From Auriscalpium vulgare (lineage: Eukaryota > Basidiomycota > Agaricomycetes > Russulales > Auriscalpiaceae): a stretch of DNA of 64,000 nt. The stretch covers positions 3,162,001 to 3,226,000 of the forward strand of contig JAHBBC010000001.1 of assembly GCA_019915015.1 (NCBI GenBank), in the 5' to 3' direction. Both the position numbers and the translations under genes were made by a program. Positions 11,768 through 22,952 of this stretch are shown piece by piece (the first letter of the stretch is position 1; each line of letters opens with the position of its first letter). The notes below the pieces were generated by a model. It worked only from the letters and a program-made list of their open reading frames with translations. It ran no database searches and was not told the origin of the DNA.

Positions 11768-13566
11768 ATGGTCTCTGCTCTGGCTTTAGCAATTACGATC
11801 TCGCTGCTACCAGGCTATGCGGTTACACTGCCTAACTCTGGGGCGGTAGGCGGGCTCAACCAGGCTGCGGGGGTCACGCGACGGTACGCGGTACAGTCTC
11901 AGAACGGGAGTGAGGAACTGTTGGCCATGGCAAACGTACGTCGCGTTGCTAAGGTGTATATTTTGTGCTACTCAACATATACCATGCTAGGAACACGGCT
12001 GGGACGTGTGGCAAGTGTCCCACTCTCATGTCGACGTCCACTTTCCGCCGTCGTCCTATCCTCTCGACTTACCCCACTTCCCTCACCTTGACTTTGCCCC
12101 GCCCCCTTCCTCAGGGTCATCAGCTACCACTGGTGCTAAACGGAAAGACTGGAAGACTCCACCACAGGGGGATACCAACGGATGGAGCCTCAACAACTCG
12201 TCATTCCACGGGGACTACCACAGTCTCGATGAGATCCACGCGTTCATTCGCGACTTGGCCGCAGAACATCCTCAAAAACTCACAGTTGTGCCTCTGGGGC
12301 ACACCGGGGAGGGGCGCGAGATGATTGCCCTGCAAATATCGGACAACTCGTTGCCGAATTATAGGTCACACGACCAAGAGCAAGCACCATTCACACAGCA
12401 TATCATGGAGCGACCGGGTTTCCTAATTGCAGGGGCACAGCACGCGCGCGAGGTTCGTTTGGAACTGCATAAGAATGCAGATAATGCTGATAGGATGGAA
12501 CTTCTAGTGGGTCGCGACGGCGGCTGCATTGTATCTTGCGCATGCGCTGGTCGCCAATTCGTCGGAGCTTTACTCGCTATCTCACCTGTTGGAACGCCAT
12601 GTGAGAGAATTCTCCCAATATTTGGTCCTCACACCGTTTATCTATTGAGCAGAACTTTTACATCATCCCTGTACCCAATCCAGACGGACATGTCTACACC
12701 TGGGAGACAGATAGGTTTTGGTAGGTCGCGGACGCAATAGCAAATAGATGGCAGAGACCTAAGTCCTGTAGGTACAAGAACCGTTTGCCACTTGGTCCTA
12801 CTGCAAGATGCATCGGCGTCGATATGAACAGGAACTGGGTGCGTTATCAACCTTTGTTTTGTGCATTCGTCATACCGACGATTTCTAAAGGGCTATAAAT
12901 GGAAAGCACATCCTAAGTACCTCCAACCGGAATACGTTGCGCCAGAGGACCCATGCTCCCACTGGTACCCTGGTCATCGCCCGTTCCAGGCGCCTGAAGT
13001 CAATTCCATGGCAAACTACATCGAACAGCTTCCCCAGCTGAGCGCGTTCCTCGACTTGCGGAGCTACGGACAAATGCGTAAGTGCAGAACTTCATGAACA
13101 CGTCCTTGGGGGGCTGATATGATCCGTTTGACAGTGTCCGCTCCCTACTCGTATTCGTGCAAAAGGAGTCCTAAGGATGCTGAGGATCAGCTCGAGGCTA
13201 TATCCGGCGCTGCACATGCAGTTAGAAAGACGCATGGGACCGCTTTTACAGTGCGTATGTACACTGTGCCTTTCATCATTCAGCTGAGCAACCGCATCAG
13301 ACGGGCACGCTATGCTCGACACTGTACAGAGCGCCTGGCAATATCGTGGACTGGATGTACGCACGCATGGGCGTCAAGTATTCCTTTGCTGCCCACCTTC
13401 GAGATACTGGCACGGTAAGCAGGAGCTTTAGCGCTGTGACGTGGAGCCTCATGGATTCTCTCAGTACGGCTTTGCGCTACCTCCGCAATGGATTCGTCCG
13501 GTAGGCGAGGAGACGACCAAAATGGTCGAATACATTGCCAACTTCATCACATTGAAGGGCAAATAA
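11768..13566 (+). CDS. ECM14-like M14 metallocarboxypeptidase homologue, predicted inactive
   Basis: This is a secreted protein of the M14 carboxypeptidase fold related to ECM14, a fungal cell-wall-associated pseudopeptidase. The signal peptide (MVSALALAITISLLPGYAV) starts at 11768. A prodomain-like segment leads to FHGDYHSLDEIHAFIRDL. The first zinc ligands are kept in GAQHARE (about 12435-12455). Further signatures are PNPDGHVYTWETDRFW, GVDMNRNW and DPCSHWYPG. Two key positions are changed. The motif normally containing the third zinc ligand (HSY) reads LDLRSYGQM (about 13050), with Arg for His. The motif normally carrying the catalytic Glu reads AAHLRDTGTYGF (about 13395-13475), with His at that position. 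At least six introns are required; the stop is TAA at 13564-13566. Loss of the catalytic Glu is known for ECM14. Loss of the zinc ligand as well suggests a purely structural or binding role. Confidence 0.85.
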
Positions 13567-14025
13567 CCGCTAGTAACTCCGTCTGGCGTTCAGGTTTTCA
13601 CTGTCTGCGCTTTCGCGCGTGCTATCGCAGGTCCATGCTGTGTAATTTGTACTGTATCACCACTGTCCCAGTCTTCTCGTGCACATCGTGCAGCATGTTT
13701 CATTTGTTGTAACCACACATCTGGTGTAACCACATCATGTTCGATGGTGAGAGCAAAGGATCAAATCAAGACCGCCTCATAACAACGCGTATTATGAATC
13801 TATTCCGAAGACAATTGCATGATAGATAGTAGTAGCCATGTGTGTCCGTAGCGAGGCACTGCATGAGAGCCACATAGAGCTATGTAAATAATGGGACATG
13901 TAGAATGAGACAGCTGCGACATAATATGGGCTACACCTATTACAATGAGAAAAGCAAGGAGGGGGCGGAAGAGCAAAGAGGGGGTGTGCAGATAAGATGC
14001 GGCACGATGTCCCAGGAAATTAAAA
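13567..14025. other. Convergent intergenic region
   Basis: About 460 AT-richer bases between the convergent 3' ends of the ECM14-like and ATG13 genes. No gene or repeat seen. It probably contains both 3' UTRs. Confidence 0.5.
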
Positions 14026-16325
14026 TTACCTCCCCATACTCCTTCTGCGTTCATCGTCAAGCTCCAGCTTGCCAATGACCTCCTCTGACGCGATACTGTC
14101 TGTCCGGGACCCTGGACGGCGCGGGATCAACTCTCGCAGGCCTCGCCCGCGACCTATGTCGGAGCGCAAGCTGCTGTTCCGACTCACGTCCCTGCTCCCG
14201 CTCGCCGCACTGGTCGCGCTCGGCTCGCTCACCTCGCTGATCCGCTCCGCGCGCGACGCGGGGCTCGAGAACGTGCGCTCTCGCCGCCGCCCCCCGCCAA
14301 CCATCTCAAGGGTCGCGAGGAACGTCTCATTCATGCGCCGCAGCTGGTCGTCGACGGCGGCCTCGCTCGTGAGCATCGGCCCGAGCCCGACGCCGACGCC
14401 AAGCCCCAGCGCGTTCTCAAGCGTCGGGTCGGGGCTCTCCTGTCCGAAGGGCACGCCCGGGCGCGGGAGCGAGGACCCGGGTGAGGGTTCAGAGTCCCGC
14501 GACGGGAGCGTGAGGTCCCGATTGGGGTCCGCATTCTGCGAGCGGTAGCGTCGATTCAGCGGCTTTGGCTGGCTTGTGTCGTTCATAAAGGCAGAAAGAT
14601 CCTCCTCGTCAGCGTTCGCACTCAGATACGACGGGCTCTGTAGGAAGCCGTGAGTCCATAATACATGCGTCTGAGGGTGTGGGACACATACCCCGCCCTT
14701 ATCGCTCTCCTTCCGGTCCGCACTCCCGGCGCTCATCTCGCTCGCCCCGCCCGCAGAGTCTTTGTACCGATGTCCGAAGCTGCTGGAGTATCTCTTGGGG
14801 CCAGAGCGACCCTCGCCTCCCACTAAGCTACCGCCTTCAGAATGTAACGACCGCCGATCGCCTAAACTAGGCGCTGGTGACGAGAGTTTGCCAATAGGTG
14901 ATGGTGGCATGCGTGACGAGGATGGTGAAGGAAAGGGACGGGAAGGAAGGGCACCGGCGAGGGGGGATGTCTGTCGGAGAGACGGCGACGGCGAGTGTAG
15001 CGATGGCGAGCCAGACGACAATGTCGAGGACTTGAAAGCGGGGAGCGCGTTGGCTGGTGGTCTTCGTATAGGCAAGGCACCCGGAGAGGACGGAAGATCC
15101 TGTGGATGACACCATGAGCAAAGATTGCAAATAATGATAATTTGTGGCGAGCGTACGGGGCTGCGAAGGGAAGTCGTGCTTTCCTTCCGTAGTCGTGAAG
15201 TCCCGATGGCAGGCAGAACTGGGTGCCCATCGTCTCGCGATGCAGCACCAAGACGCGACGAGCCAGCTGATAAGCCAGAGAGCTCTACGTTTCCGCCAGT
15301 GCCAGACGTTACGCGGCTCATGGGGAGAGGAGTAGCGCGTGAACCAGGGCTAGAGCCAGGAAATGACGTGGTTCGAGTATGCCCGACGTTCTGTCTTACC
15401 ATACGGTCGAACATAGACGGCGGGGACGCAGGGAGGGATGTACGTAGTGGAAGGCTGCCAGGGGAGCTGTACATGGAATCACGCTGCGCGTTCTTCGCGA
15501 GGGTGGGAGTGAAGTCGGGGCCTTCGTCGAGGGAGAAGAAGCGCGAGGATAACGTCGTTTCACGCTCTTCGAGCTTAAAGTCGGGTTGTGTGAGGTACTC
15601 AACGGACAGTCCGAAGGTACCAAAGGGGTGTGGAATCGAAGGGAATGCATGGGAAGCGTGTGGCAGGGGCGGGACACCGGGTACGGGGGGCGTGTCTGGC
15701 GGGAGTCAGATCGGCACGTGGAGTCGGATGCGAGGATACGACTTACCGAACGCGAGGACACCCTCGACAGGCGCAGCGGATACTTCAATGGTAAAGCCAC
15801 GCCGCCGTGAGCGTTTGTGCATGTTCCATGCGGGAAGGACGCGAAGGAGTGCGTAAAGACTACGGAAGAGAGCAATACCATGCTTGTAGATGGTGTGCGC
15901 AGCATGATCGGGTTCTGAGGAGAGTTGACGAAAGTCGAGCTGCCAAGACTCGAGGAGAACAAAGCGAGGCGCAGGGTCTATGACAAGACGGGGGCCACCA
16001 CGGGGATAGACGACGAGAACGCGGGTCGGGGCTGGGTCGGGGATGCAGAGTAGAACGTACAGGTTGAGTGGTGGAATAGGTGTCTGGGCTCTGGAGACGC
16101 CGCGGTATATTTGGAGGGCGTCCCTGTAGGCGTCGACCTCGGGGGTCTCAAGATTGAACTAGAGAACGCGTGAGCGATGAGCAGAGGCGTATCAGGATAC
16201 ATACGGACCCATTTGTCTGTCTTGATGCTCGCGAGCTGTGCAGTTGCTCGAGCGTTGTGTACAACGCCTGCTAGCTTTGTGTAGAACCTGGAGACAATCT
16301 GGTCTGAACGGGAGTCATTGGACAT
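14026..16325 (-). CDS. ATG13: Autophagy protein ATG13
   Basis: This is the regulatory subunit of the ATG1 kinase complex that starts autophagy. The N-terminal HORMA-type domain begins with MSNDSRSDQIVSRFYTKLAG at 16325; an in-frame ATG seven codons upstream (16346) is an alternative. After an intron the reading continues with NLETPEVDAYRDALQIYRG, PPLNLYVLLCIPD and VLLESWQLDFRQL. It then crosses a further intron (about 15694-15745) to PHPFGTFGLSVEYLTQPDFK and LSSRFFSLDEGPDF, all matching the expected ATG13 order. The C-terminal half (15470-14026) is long, Ser/Pro-rich and presumably disordered, as in other ATG13 proteins, where it carries phosphorylation sites and ATG1/ATG17 contacts. It ends ...RRRSMGR with TAA at 14026-14028. 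The plus-strand open frames over this gene are shadows. Confidence 0.87.
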
Positions 16326-17384
16326 GGCGGTTGAAGGACATGGCACGGAGGCTCGAGGACGTCGTCGTGGTCGGGGCGTGCTACAAGCACTTGCCTTATC
16401 CGGTCACGTCCCCTCCCTTTCCTGAGCGGCCTCTCGCGCCTATCCTTCCTCCCACTCACGCCCGGCAGCTTGCCCCGTCCGCAGCTGCGCAGCTGCTTGG
16501 CCTTCCCGTCTCGGCTCCCTCGCGCTCAGCGCCCTTGGGTGCCATGGTCTGCCGTTGTGGCGGGGGCGCCGCTGGAATTCGAAGAGGATGACGGACTCTC
16601 CTGGCGCAAGAAAAGCTCCTCATACAACTCAGTCTACTTGGATGATCCCACCAACGCGGATAACTCGTTCCAATTCCCAACATCAGTAGTAAGTCGAGGT
16701 CTTACGGTTCGCATGAGCACACCAAATCCAATGGCCTACGTTAACTACTTAATAACTTGCGATCAGCCATGAACGCAGATCTAGAACTTTGGCCAGTGGC
16801 TGTGGCATGGCGGTGCTTTGGGATCTCCATCTGTCGAACAGTGCCCGGCCTGCTGCCTCTCTTTTCTCGGCTATCAAGTGTACATTGTACATAACCTTCG
16901 AGGTCACTCCATGCATGATCGTATATATCTCCCTCGGGGTGTCTCAGTGACCGCCATCGCGTCCATATCGCCATCCGTCGTACGTATGATACGCGTCCAC
17001 AAAAGTCCCCTTACATCCTGCTTTATTTTAGTAGTACGTATCAACTGGCTCTGACCCAGACTGTTGGTCGGGGTACGTGGACGTTGGCAAACGTTCGGGA
17101 GGGAAGCGGCGCGCTCGAGCATAGGTTCGGCGTTAGCGTCCGTGCGCCCGGTCTCTCCACAAAACACATCAACTTCTGGGCTGCTTGGTCACTCACTTAT
17201 AGCTGGGGGGCCTGATCATATGTTCCGGGGAGGTTGATCCGAACCTACTGTATGACTGATACTTGAGTACTGAAGCCTTGCGGTGCAGAGGAACCTTCCG
17301 TCTTCCAGAAGACTTCGGCGTATCCACAATGCCGCCTCTCTGATTATAAAGGGCATATATCGCCAGACATGCCGCACAACCCCC
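16326..17384. other. Intergenic region with an unassigned open frame
   Basis: About 1.06 kb between the divergent ATG13 and GNAT genes. A plus-strand frame at about 16470-16680 is protein-like (GAPLEFEEDDGLSWRKK, then LDDPTNADNSFQFPTSV) and is followed by a good donor (GTAAGT at about 16689) and a possible acceptor near 16767. I found no convincing downstream exons and do not recognise the peptide. It may be a fragment of a broken gene or an upstream exon. A TATAAA lies at 17345-17350, 40 bases before the GNAT start. Confidence 0.35.
17345..17350 (+). promoter_or_regulatory. TATA box of the GNAT gene
   Basis: TATAAA 35-40 bases upstream of the GNAT ATG at 17385. The position implies a very short 5' UTR, so the call is tentative. 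Confidence 0.4.
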
Positions 17385-18005
17385 ATGGCTACTACTACAC
17401 CGTGGCAGTCGAGCCGCCTCACCTACCGCGAGTTCCGCCCCTCCGACGTCGATGACATCCTGTCGCTCTTCAACGATGCCGAGACGCAGCGTAACGTAAC
17501 CGCGGACTACATCGTGCCGCGGTCAGAGGGCTTCCGGAGCCAAATCAGCAGGTGGGGCACGGAGACCTTGCTGTTCGTCGTGGTCGTCGACACCGCAACG
17601 GGCAAGTTCGTCGGGCAGACCTCGCTGCGGCGGGAGGGCCCTCCGAGCATAAAAAACAGGGACGCGGACCTGGGGATGATTCTGGCTCGGGAGTGGTGGG
17701 GTAAAGGATACGGACGTGAGGTGCTGGAGTGGACGCTGAAGTATGGCTTCCGCGCGCTGGCGCTCCACCGGATGAGCTTGACGGTGCTGCAGGGCAATGA
17801 AAGGGCGGTTAGCCTGTATGAGAAAGCGTACGTGTTGCAGTGTTGGCGTGACTTCGGTCGAACTGATTAGGCATGTAGAGGCTTCGTTCACGAAGGTGCC
17901 AGGCGCAAAGCGAACTGGGTGGATGGTGCTTGGGAGGATGTGATCAATATGGGGATGCTCGAGGAGGATTACTTTGCGGCGGAAGCTCAGCGAGCGAAAA
18001 CATGA
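17385..18005 (+). CDS. GNAT-family N-acetyltransferase
   Basis: The predicted enzyme transfers an acetyl group from acetyl-CoA to an amine, as in the RimJ/RimL-like fungal branch. It starts MATTTPWQSSRLTYREF at 17385. The order of motifs is LTYREFRPSDVDDI, VGQTSLRR, LGMILAREWWGKGYGREVL (the acetyl-CoA binding Q/R-x-x-G-x-G/A region, about 17670-17720) and MSLTVLQGNERAVSLYEK (about 17775). One intron (about 17829-17876) separates SLYEKA from GFVHEGARRKANW, after which the frame ends at TGA 18003-18005 (...AQRAKT). The length, about 190 residues, is normal for the family. The substrate cannot be predicted. Confidence 0.85.
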
Positions 18006-18705
18006 ATAAAGAATCCCTAGGGAGCACACGCTCTCACCACTTCCTCTCCTCGCCCACTCGCGAGTGTGTCATATCGGGGCTTGAGGGTCTGCAGGGAAAA
18101 GCCAGAAAGTCAACGTGGGTCCAAGAGATGCACATTCGAAGGCTGAATCAGCTTTCCGTTCTTGACAGGATGTCCGAACGGTTCCATCTGCATCGATGCT
18201 GGATATATACCAGGACGAGCACGCTGTCGGGGCAGCACAGAGGAGGAACCTCTCTGGAGGTTTGACTTGACATCATTGTTGTCGCAACGCAGAAGACACT
18301 CACCATCACATGGACGATACTCCGCTGCGGCTCATAGGGTTGGGCGTTGTGTACGGGTGAGAACTTGAGAACTTGAGAACTTGAGATTAGAGAGACCGAA
18401 TATGATTGGCGCGGGCGATATGTACTCCGCGTGCGAGCTTCGGTTTCTCGACATTGAGACATCTTCGACCTGTACTCAATGGACTGCAGGGTGCGTACAC
18501 TGTGCGTACACAGCTTGATGCAGTACCCAAGTGCGGCATTGCAGGGTCTCGCTAGTTCCCACGGGCCGATCGACTACGCGACGCTCAGCCTCCCCGTGGC
18601 TCGCCGTCCTCGCCGCTCCTCGGAGCGTTCACCATCATGCCGCGTCCCCTTGTTATACTTAAGCGCATGAGAGGGTAAGCCTCGCCTTTAGAAATCCCCC
18701 TCTCC
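18006..18705. other. Intergenic region with a short tandem repeat
   Basis: About 700 bases before the BRE4-like transporter gene. No convincing gene. It contains a small 8-bp tandem repeat at 18358-18387 and should hold the promoter of the downstream gene. Confidence 0.45.
18358..18387 (+). repeat. 8-bp microsatellite-like repeat (GAACTTGA)
   Basis: The unit GAACTTGA occurs three times in a row with a partial fourth copy. It lies in non-coding DNA. Confidence 0.85.
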
Positions 18706-18726
18706 TTGTCGCTGCTCAGCAGCATC

Positions 18727-21700
18727 ATGTCCAAAGCCACTGATTCCCGCCCCTCGACTTCTACTAGCGCGACCGTTCCGACCTCTCCTAAGCCATCTCT
18801 ATGGTCGTACATCCCACCATGGATCGCCAACAACATTCGTTCCCCCAAGTCTAGGAAGGTGCTTTTCCGCTGTTGGCTCGCCTCATGGGCAGCCTACATC
18901 CTCATCCTCCCCCACAATACGCTCAAAGTGATGGGCAATGCGTGCGTACTCTATTATTCTTGCCTGCAGAGCGGGGTCTGGGCGGCGAGGCAGGTTTGGG
19001 ACGGTTGGATAGCGATCCTTCGCGTCTCGGTGGACCCTCTTGGCGCGTTGTCCTTCTCAACGCCGCTACTCCGTCAGTGCGGGACAGTGCCGTCGCCGCA
19101 CGCCAGCAACGTGCCCCCACGGCTAGGCACGGGCTGCCTGCGAGCGCGTTCGACGCGTCTGCGCCCCGCGCGGAGTCGGCTCGGCGGGCGCCTCCTGTCT
19201 TCCTGCTCTGTGATTCGCTAAGCTCACGCTAACAGTATGCAGGGCGTACTTCGGGTTCCTGGCATCTCAATTCTTGCCACCGTATATCCCCATACAGCTA
19301 TTCTTGATCGTGAGTGTTTCGACGAGAACATATCATGTTTTGCGTGGCTAATTATTATGGTCTTTGTAGGCCATTTCCACTATGATGATTGGAGTGTTGA
19401 TGGGATGGGGCTTTGGGGCAGCTGGCATGCGTGTAGCGCTAGCCGTGCGCAATCAGGTTTTTCTCCAAAGTCAGCTGGAAAAGGATCAAAAGATGTGCGT
19501 CTTGTCCCTTATTCATCCAAGTCACATCTGAACCCTGTCGCAGAGCATATGCGAACTCAAACCTGATGCCGCGTTCAAAATTGAGGTCTTTAACGGCGAT
19601 TTCTTGGAGTGGCAGTACGCCGCAAGTGAATCCTGGTCTAGATAGTTGCTGACGCGGTTCTAGGTCGACCATAGTCTTCGGTGCTACCCTGGCATTGGGA
19701 AATTTCATTTTTGCGCTTATGCGTGCATACTCGCGACCACTCATTTTCGCGAGTATTTTTGGTACAATTGCCCTTGACATCTTCTGTGTATGTCTTTCTG
19801 TTGACGAAGAGCGTCTTCGACACTGACGATCACGCAGTGCATTGGTCCCCTCTATCCCTTCGCTAACTATTATATCGTCAACACCCTCAGCATCCCAATC
19901 TCTATGTATATCGCCATTTCATGTGTGGTCATCATCTGCGTCTTTCCCGAAACCGTGAACCACGCGTTCATGGATGCGGTTTCTGCGCTGCTGTCCAAGA
20001 TAGAGTTTATGGTGCAAGGCCAGGAGCGGGTGCTTAGCGCTGAGGTTGAGGATTTTGTGACCGAGCACGAAATCGTTGCACAGCTCCGAGCCAACCGCAC
20101 AGTGATGTTCACAATCTACGAAGGCAGTGAGTGACTTGACACTGGATCTGTCTTCATTACTGACACGGGAGAAGTTAAATTGCAATCGAAATTCATCAAC
20201 ATCGAGTTCAGTTTCGGCCGCTGGAATGGGGATGACAACAACGGCCTTGTTTCCCCACTTCTTGCCGTCATCTCGCGGATCAGTGGGTTGTGTACCATAC
20301 CCCCTTCGACAAGTATACTGACTGCGTCGCGCCAGATGGACTGATGACATTCCTAAAGTATGTGGCCAGTGGCTCAGGCGTGGATGTAGGCGGGAAGAGC
20401 GCACCGGGGCCGAACTAGACGGAAGGGCTCCAAGGACACATACCTCATCCAGCAGGTCTACAATCGCAACAACACAGCCGAGAAGGAGTTGTCTCTTGGT
20501 CTTCTGGACGTCCTACCTACACTCAAGGAGGCGACGGCAAGCTTACGGCACGCTGCTGCGGACGGCATCGCCGCGGTGCGCAAGATGATCGACTGTCTCA
20601 ACCACCACCGCTACACTTGGATCCGTTCTCAGGCGAGGTCTGACGCCCTATACTCGGAGCATGTGGAACTACTCGACCATGCCACCGACAACCTGCGCAC
20701 TGCTCTGGAGGAGTTTAAAGCGGACAAACGCCTGCGGCTGCTCGACCCGTATCGCTCACACCTCGAGGCCGCCGAAACGCACAAGGACCAGGCAAAACTG
20801 CCGCTGCGGGGGCTGTATGTCAGCTACGTGTTCAGCGCGACGTTCATCGGCGTCGCGGAGGCGATTCTTGTGCTGATGGAGCTCGTGCGCGCGACGAATG
20901 CGACCAAGCGGAGTAAGAATCGTCTCTGGGCACCATCGGGCTTGCGGCACATAGCGCACGCGCTGTTCATCGATAAGCGGGGCAGGAATGATGGTCGTGA
21001 GTTTGGCGAGCAGGAAGTTGTGGAGCAGGTTGTCAGCGCGGAGCCAGAGGAAGTGGACTATCGTGAGTGGTGTCTTCTACAGCTGTCAGCGGAATAGAGC
21101 TAATCAATGTCATCACATCTGAAGGTCGGGATCCCGACAGCAGCCGCCCAAGCAATGCGTTCCAGCGTGCGATGCACGTGGTTCACCGCCTGTACAAGTG
21201 GACAAAGACGGCGGAGGCCCTGGTGAGCTTGTGTCTCCATCCTTTCCCTTTGCATGTTTGACAACCCGGTACATCCAGTTTGTGTTCCGATACGTCCTGA
21301 TCTCGATCTTAATATGGATGCCAGCGGCATTCAGGACGTCTGCTCGTGAGCATCAGCGTGTCTTCGAATATGTGTTCGCTCACCGAGGAACGTACAGCTT
21401 TCTTTTACCGGCAGAAAGGCGTGTGGGCTCTCATCATGGCGCAGACTACCGTCACAATTTACACCGGCGATCAGTTGTACAAGTAAGTCGTGTATGATTT
21501 CTGGCCTCCGTCTCGAATGTTGATCTCCCATTATCAGCTACATCATTCGTCTGACAGGGACGGCCCTTGGACTGGGCTATGGCCTGTTGATTTGGTATGT
21601 TGGTGAGTGCAGGGTCATGCACTTTCGGTGCGGCCACATGTTTACATGTTGCGCCTCTAGGCAATGGCAACGGCAACGGGTCTCCGTACGGCCAGGCCGC

Positions 21701-22952
21701 CAGTGTTGCCGTCTTCGCAGTGCCCCTGCAATTTATCCGTCTTTTCGCCCCGCCCCAGTACTTGCAGGGTGTCATTCTTTTCAATGTGAGAGGGCACCAG
21801 CGGCGTAGTTAGGTTCTGTTACTAACCCAAGGATGTCAGGCCACTGTCGCGCTCATCAACGGCTACTCGTGGATTGACGGTCATCTTCCTGTCATTTCCG
21901 ACCCTGGTATTGGTTGGCCTATTGCGTGGAGGCGTTGGACGTTAGTGATGATTGGTCCGTCTCAACCTCGTCGTTTATGTGCCTCTTCCTCATCTGTGGT
22001 TCAGGCTGTGCCGCGTCCTTCATCCTGATGCTGTTTCCGCCGAAGTCTGGTCGCAAACACGTGCGCCTCTTCAACGCCAAGACGCTCACTAGCCTGGGGA
22101 ACATCTACGCCTTGCTCATGTCCACGTGGATCTCTCAAGAGGAGACGGACGAGAAGGGCGAGGTCAGCGAGAAGACCCCGTTGTCCGCGCAGTCGCCGGC
22201 ATGGGCGAACAGCTTCCGCGAGAAGATGATCAAGGTCGCACTGCAGGTCCAGCATGTCAAGGAGCAGGCGGCGCTTGCGCGGTGGGAAGGGAGCTTCAGA
22301 GGCAACTGGGCCGCTGAAGAATACGACCGTATCATCGTGCTCCAGGAGCAGATGATCGCCGTATTGGCACAGGTGCGAGACTTCTGTCCCGTACCGGGGA
22401 TGACAGCTTATCATGTTGGGCACAGCTCGGCGGCGCATTGTCGAAGCTCGATCCCGAGTGGCGCACGGCATTCCTGAACCACACCAAAGTCGTCAACCCA
22501 AGTTTTGTGCGTGTCGTGAACTTGACAGATTGGCATGCCTGCTGAATTAAACCGCGCAGATGGCTGAAGTACTCTCGGTCTTCTCGCTCGTGGCCCAGGC
22601 CCTGCGCACGGGCGAGCCAATCCACACCGCGCTTCCGCAGAACCTCATGGACCGCCTGCTTTACCACTACACCGCCGTGTACCTGAATCCCCGGCATGAT
22701 GGCCTGATCCGCATCGACGAGATCGAGAGCCTCGACTACCTATACTACGCCACCGCCGTCATCGCGGTGCTGCAGCTCATGGAGGTACGCCCGCGCTCTT
22801 CACCCGATATCCGCCCGCTGACCGCCGTGTGGCAGATTCTGGACGAGCTCCAGGCCATCATGCGCCGGCTGTGCGGCGAGGTGCCCTTCCAGGGCTTCGA
22901 GCGCTGGAAGGACGCACACCAACGCGCGCACGCTGTACACTTCGGCGCGTAG
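18727..22952 (+). CDS. Aromatic acid exporter-like/BRE4-type multi-pass membrane protein
   Basis: This large, many-exon gene encodes a putative transporter of the fungal group pairing an ArAE-type N-terminal membrane domain with a DUF2421-like C-terminal region (yeast BRE4 is the named relative). After a Ser/Thr/Pro-rich start (MSKATDSRPSTSTSATV) come hydrophobic segments: the end of exon 1 (CWLASWAAYILILPHNTL), FLASQFLPPYIPIQLFLI, IFALMRAYSRPLIFASIFG and ISMYIAISCVVIICVFPETVNHAF. A soluble helical region of about 250 residues follows (20489-21060). A second membrane bundle includes FRYVLISILIWMPAAF, KGVWALIMAQTTVTIYTGDQ and FILMLFPPKSGRKH. The tail (22560-22952) is again soluble and ends ...AHAVHFGA. 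An in-frame ATG seven codons upstream (18706) is an alternative start. The two repeated membrane halves are as expected for this group; the substrate is unknown. Confidence 0.75.

Noticed and set aside
15125..15856. 243-codon plus-strand frame opposite ATG13
   Set aside because: The minus strand carries the conserved ATG13 HORMA exons and the splice structure; the plus frame has no motif.
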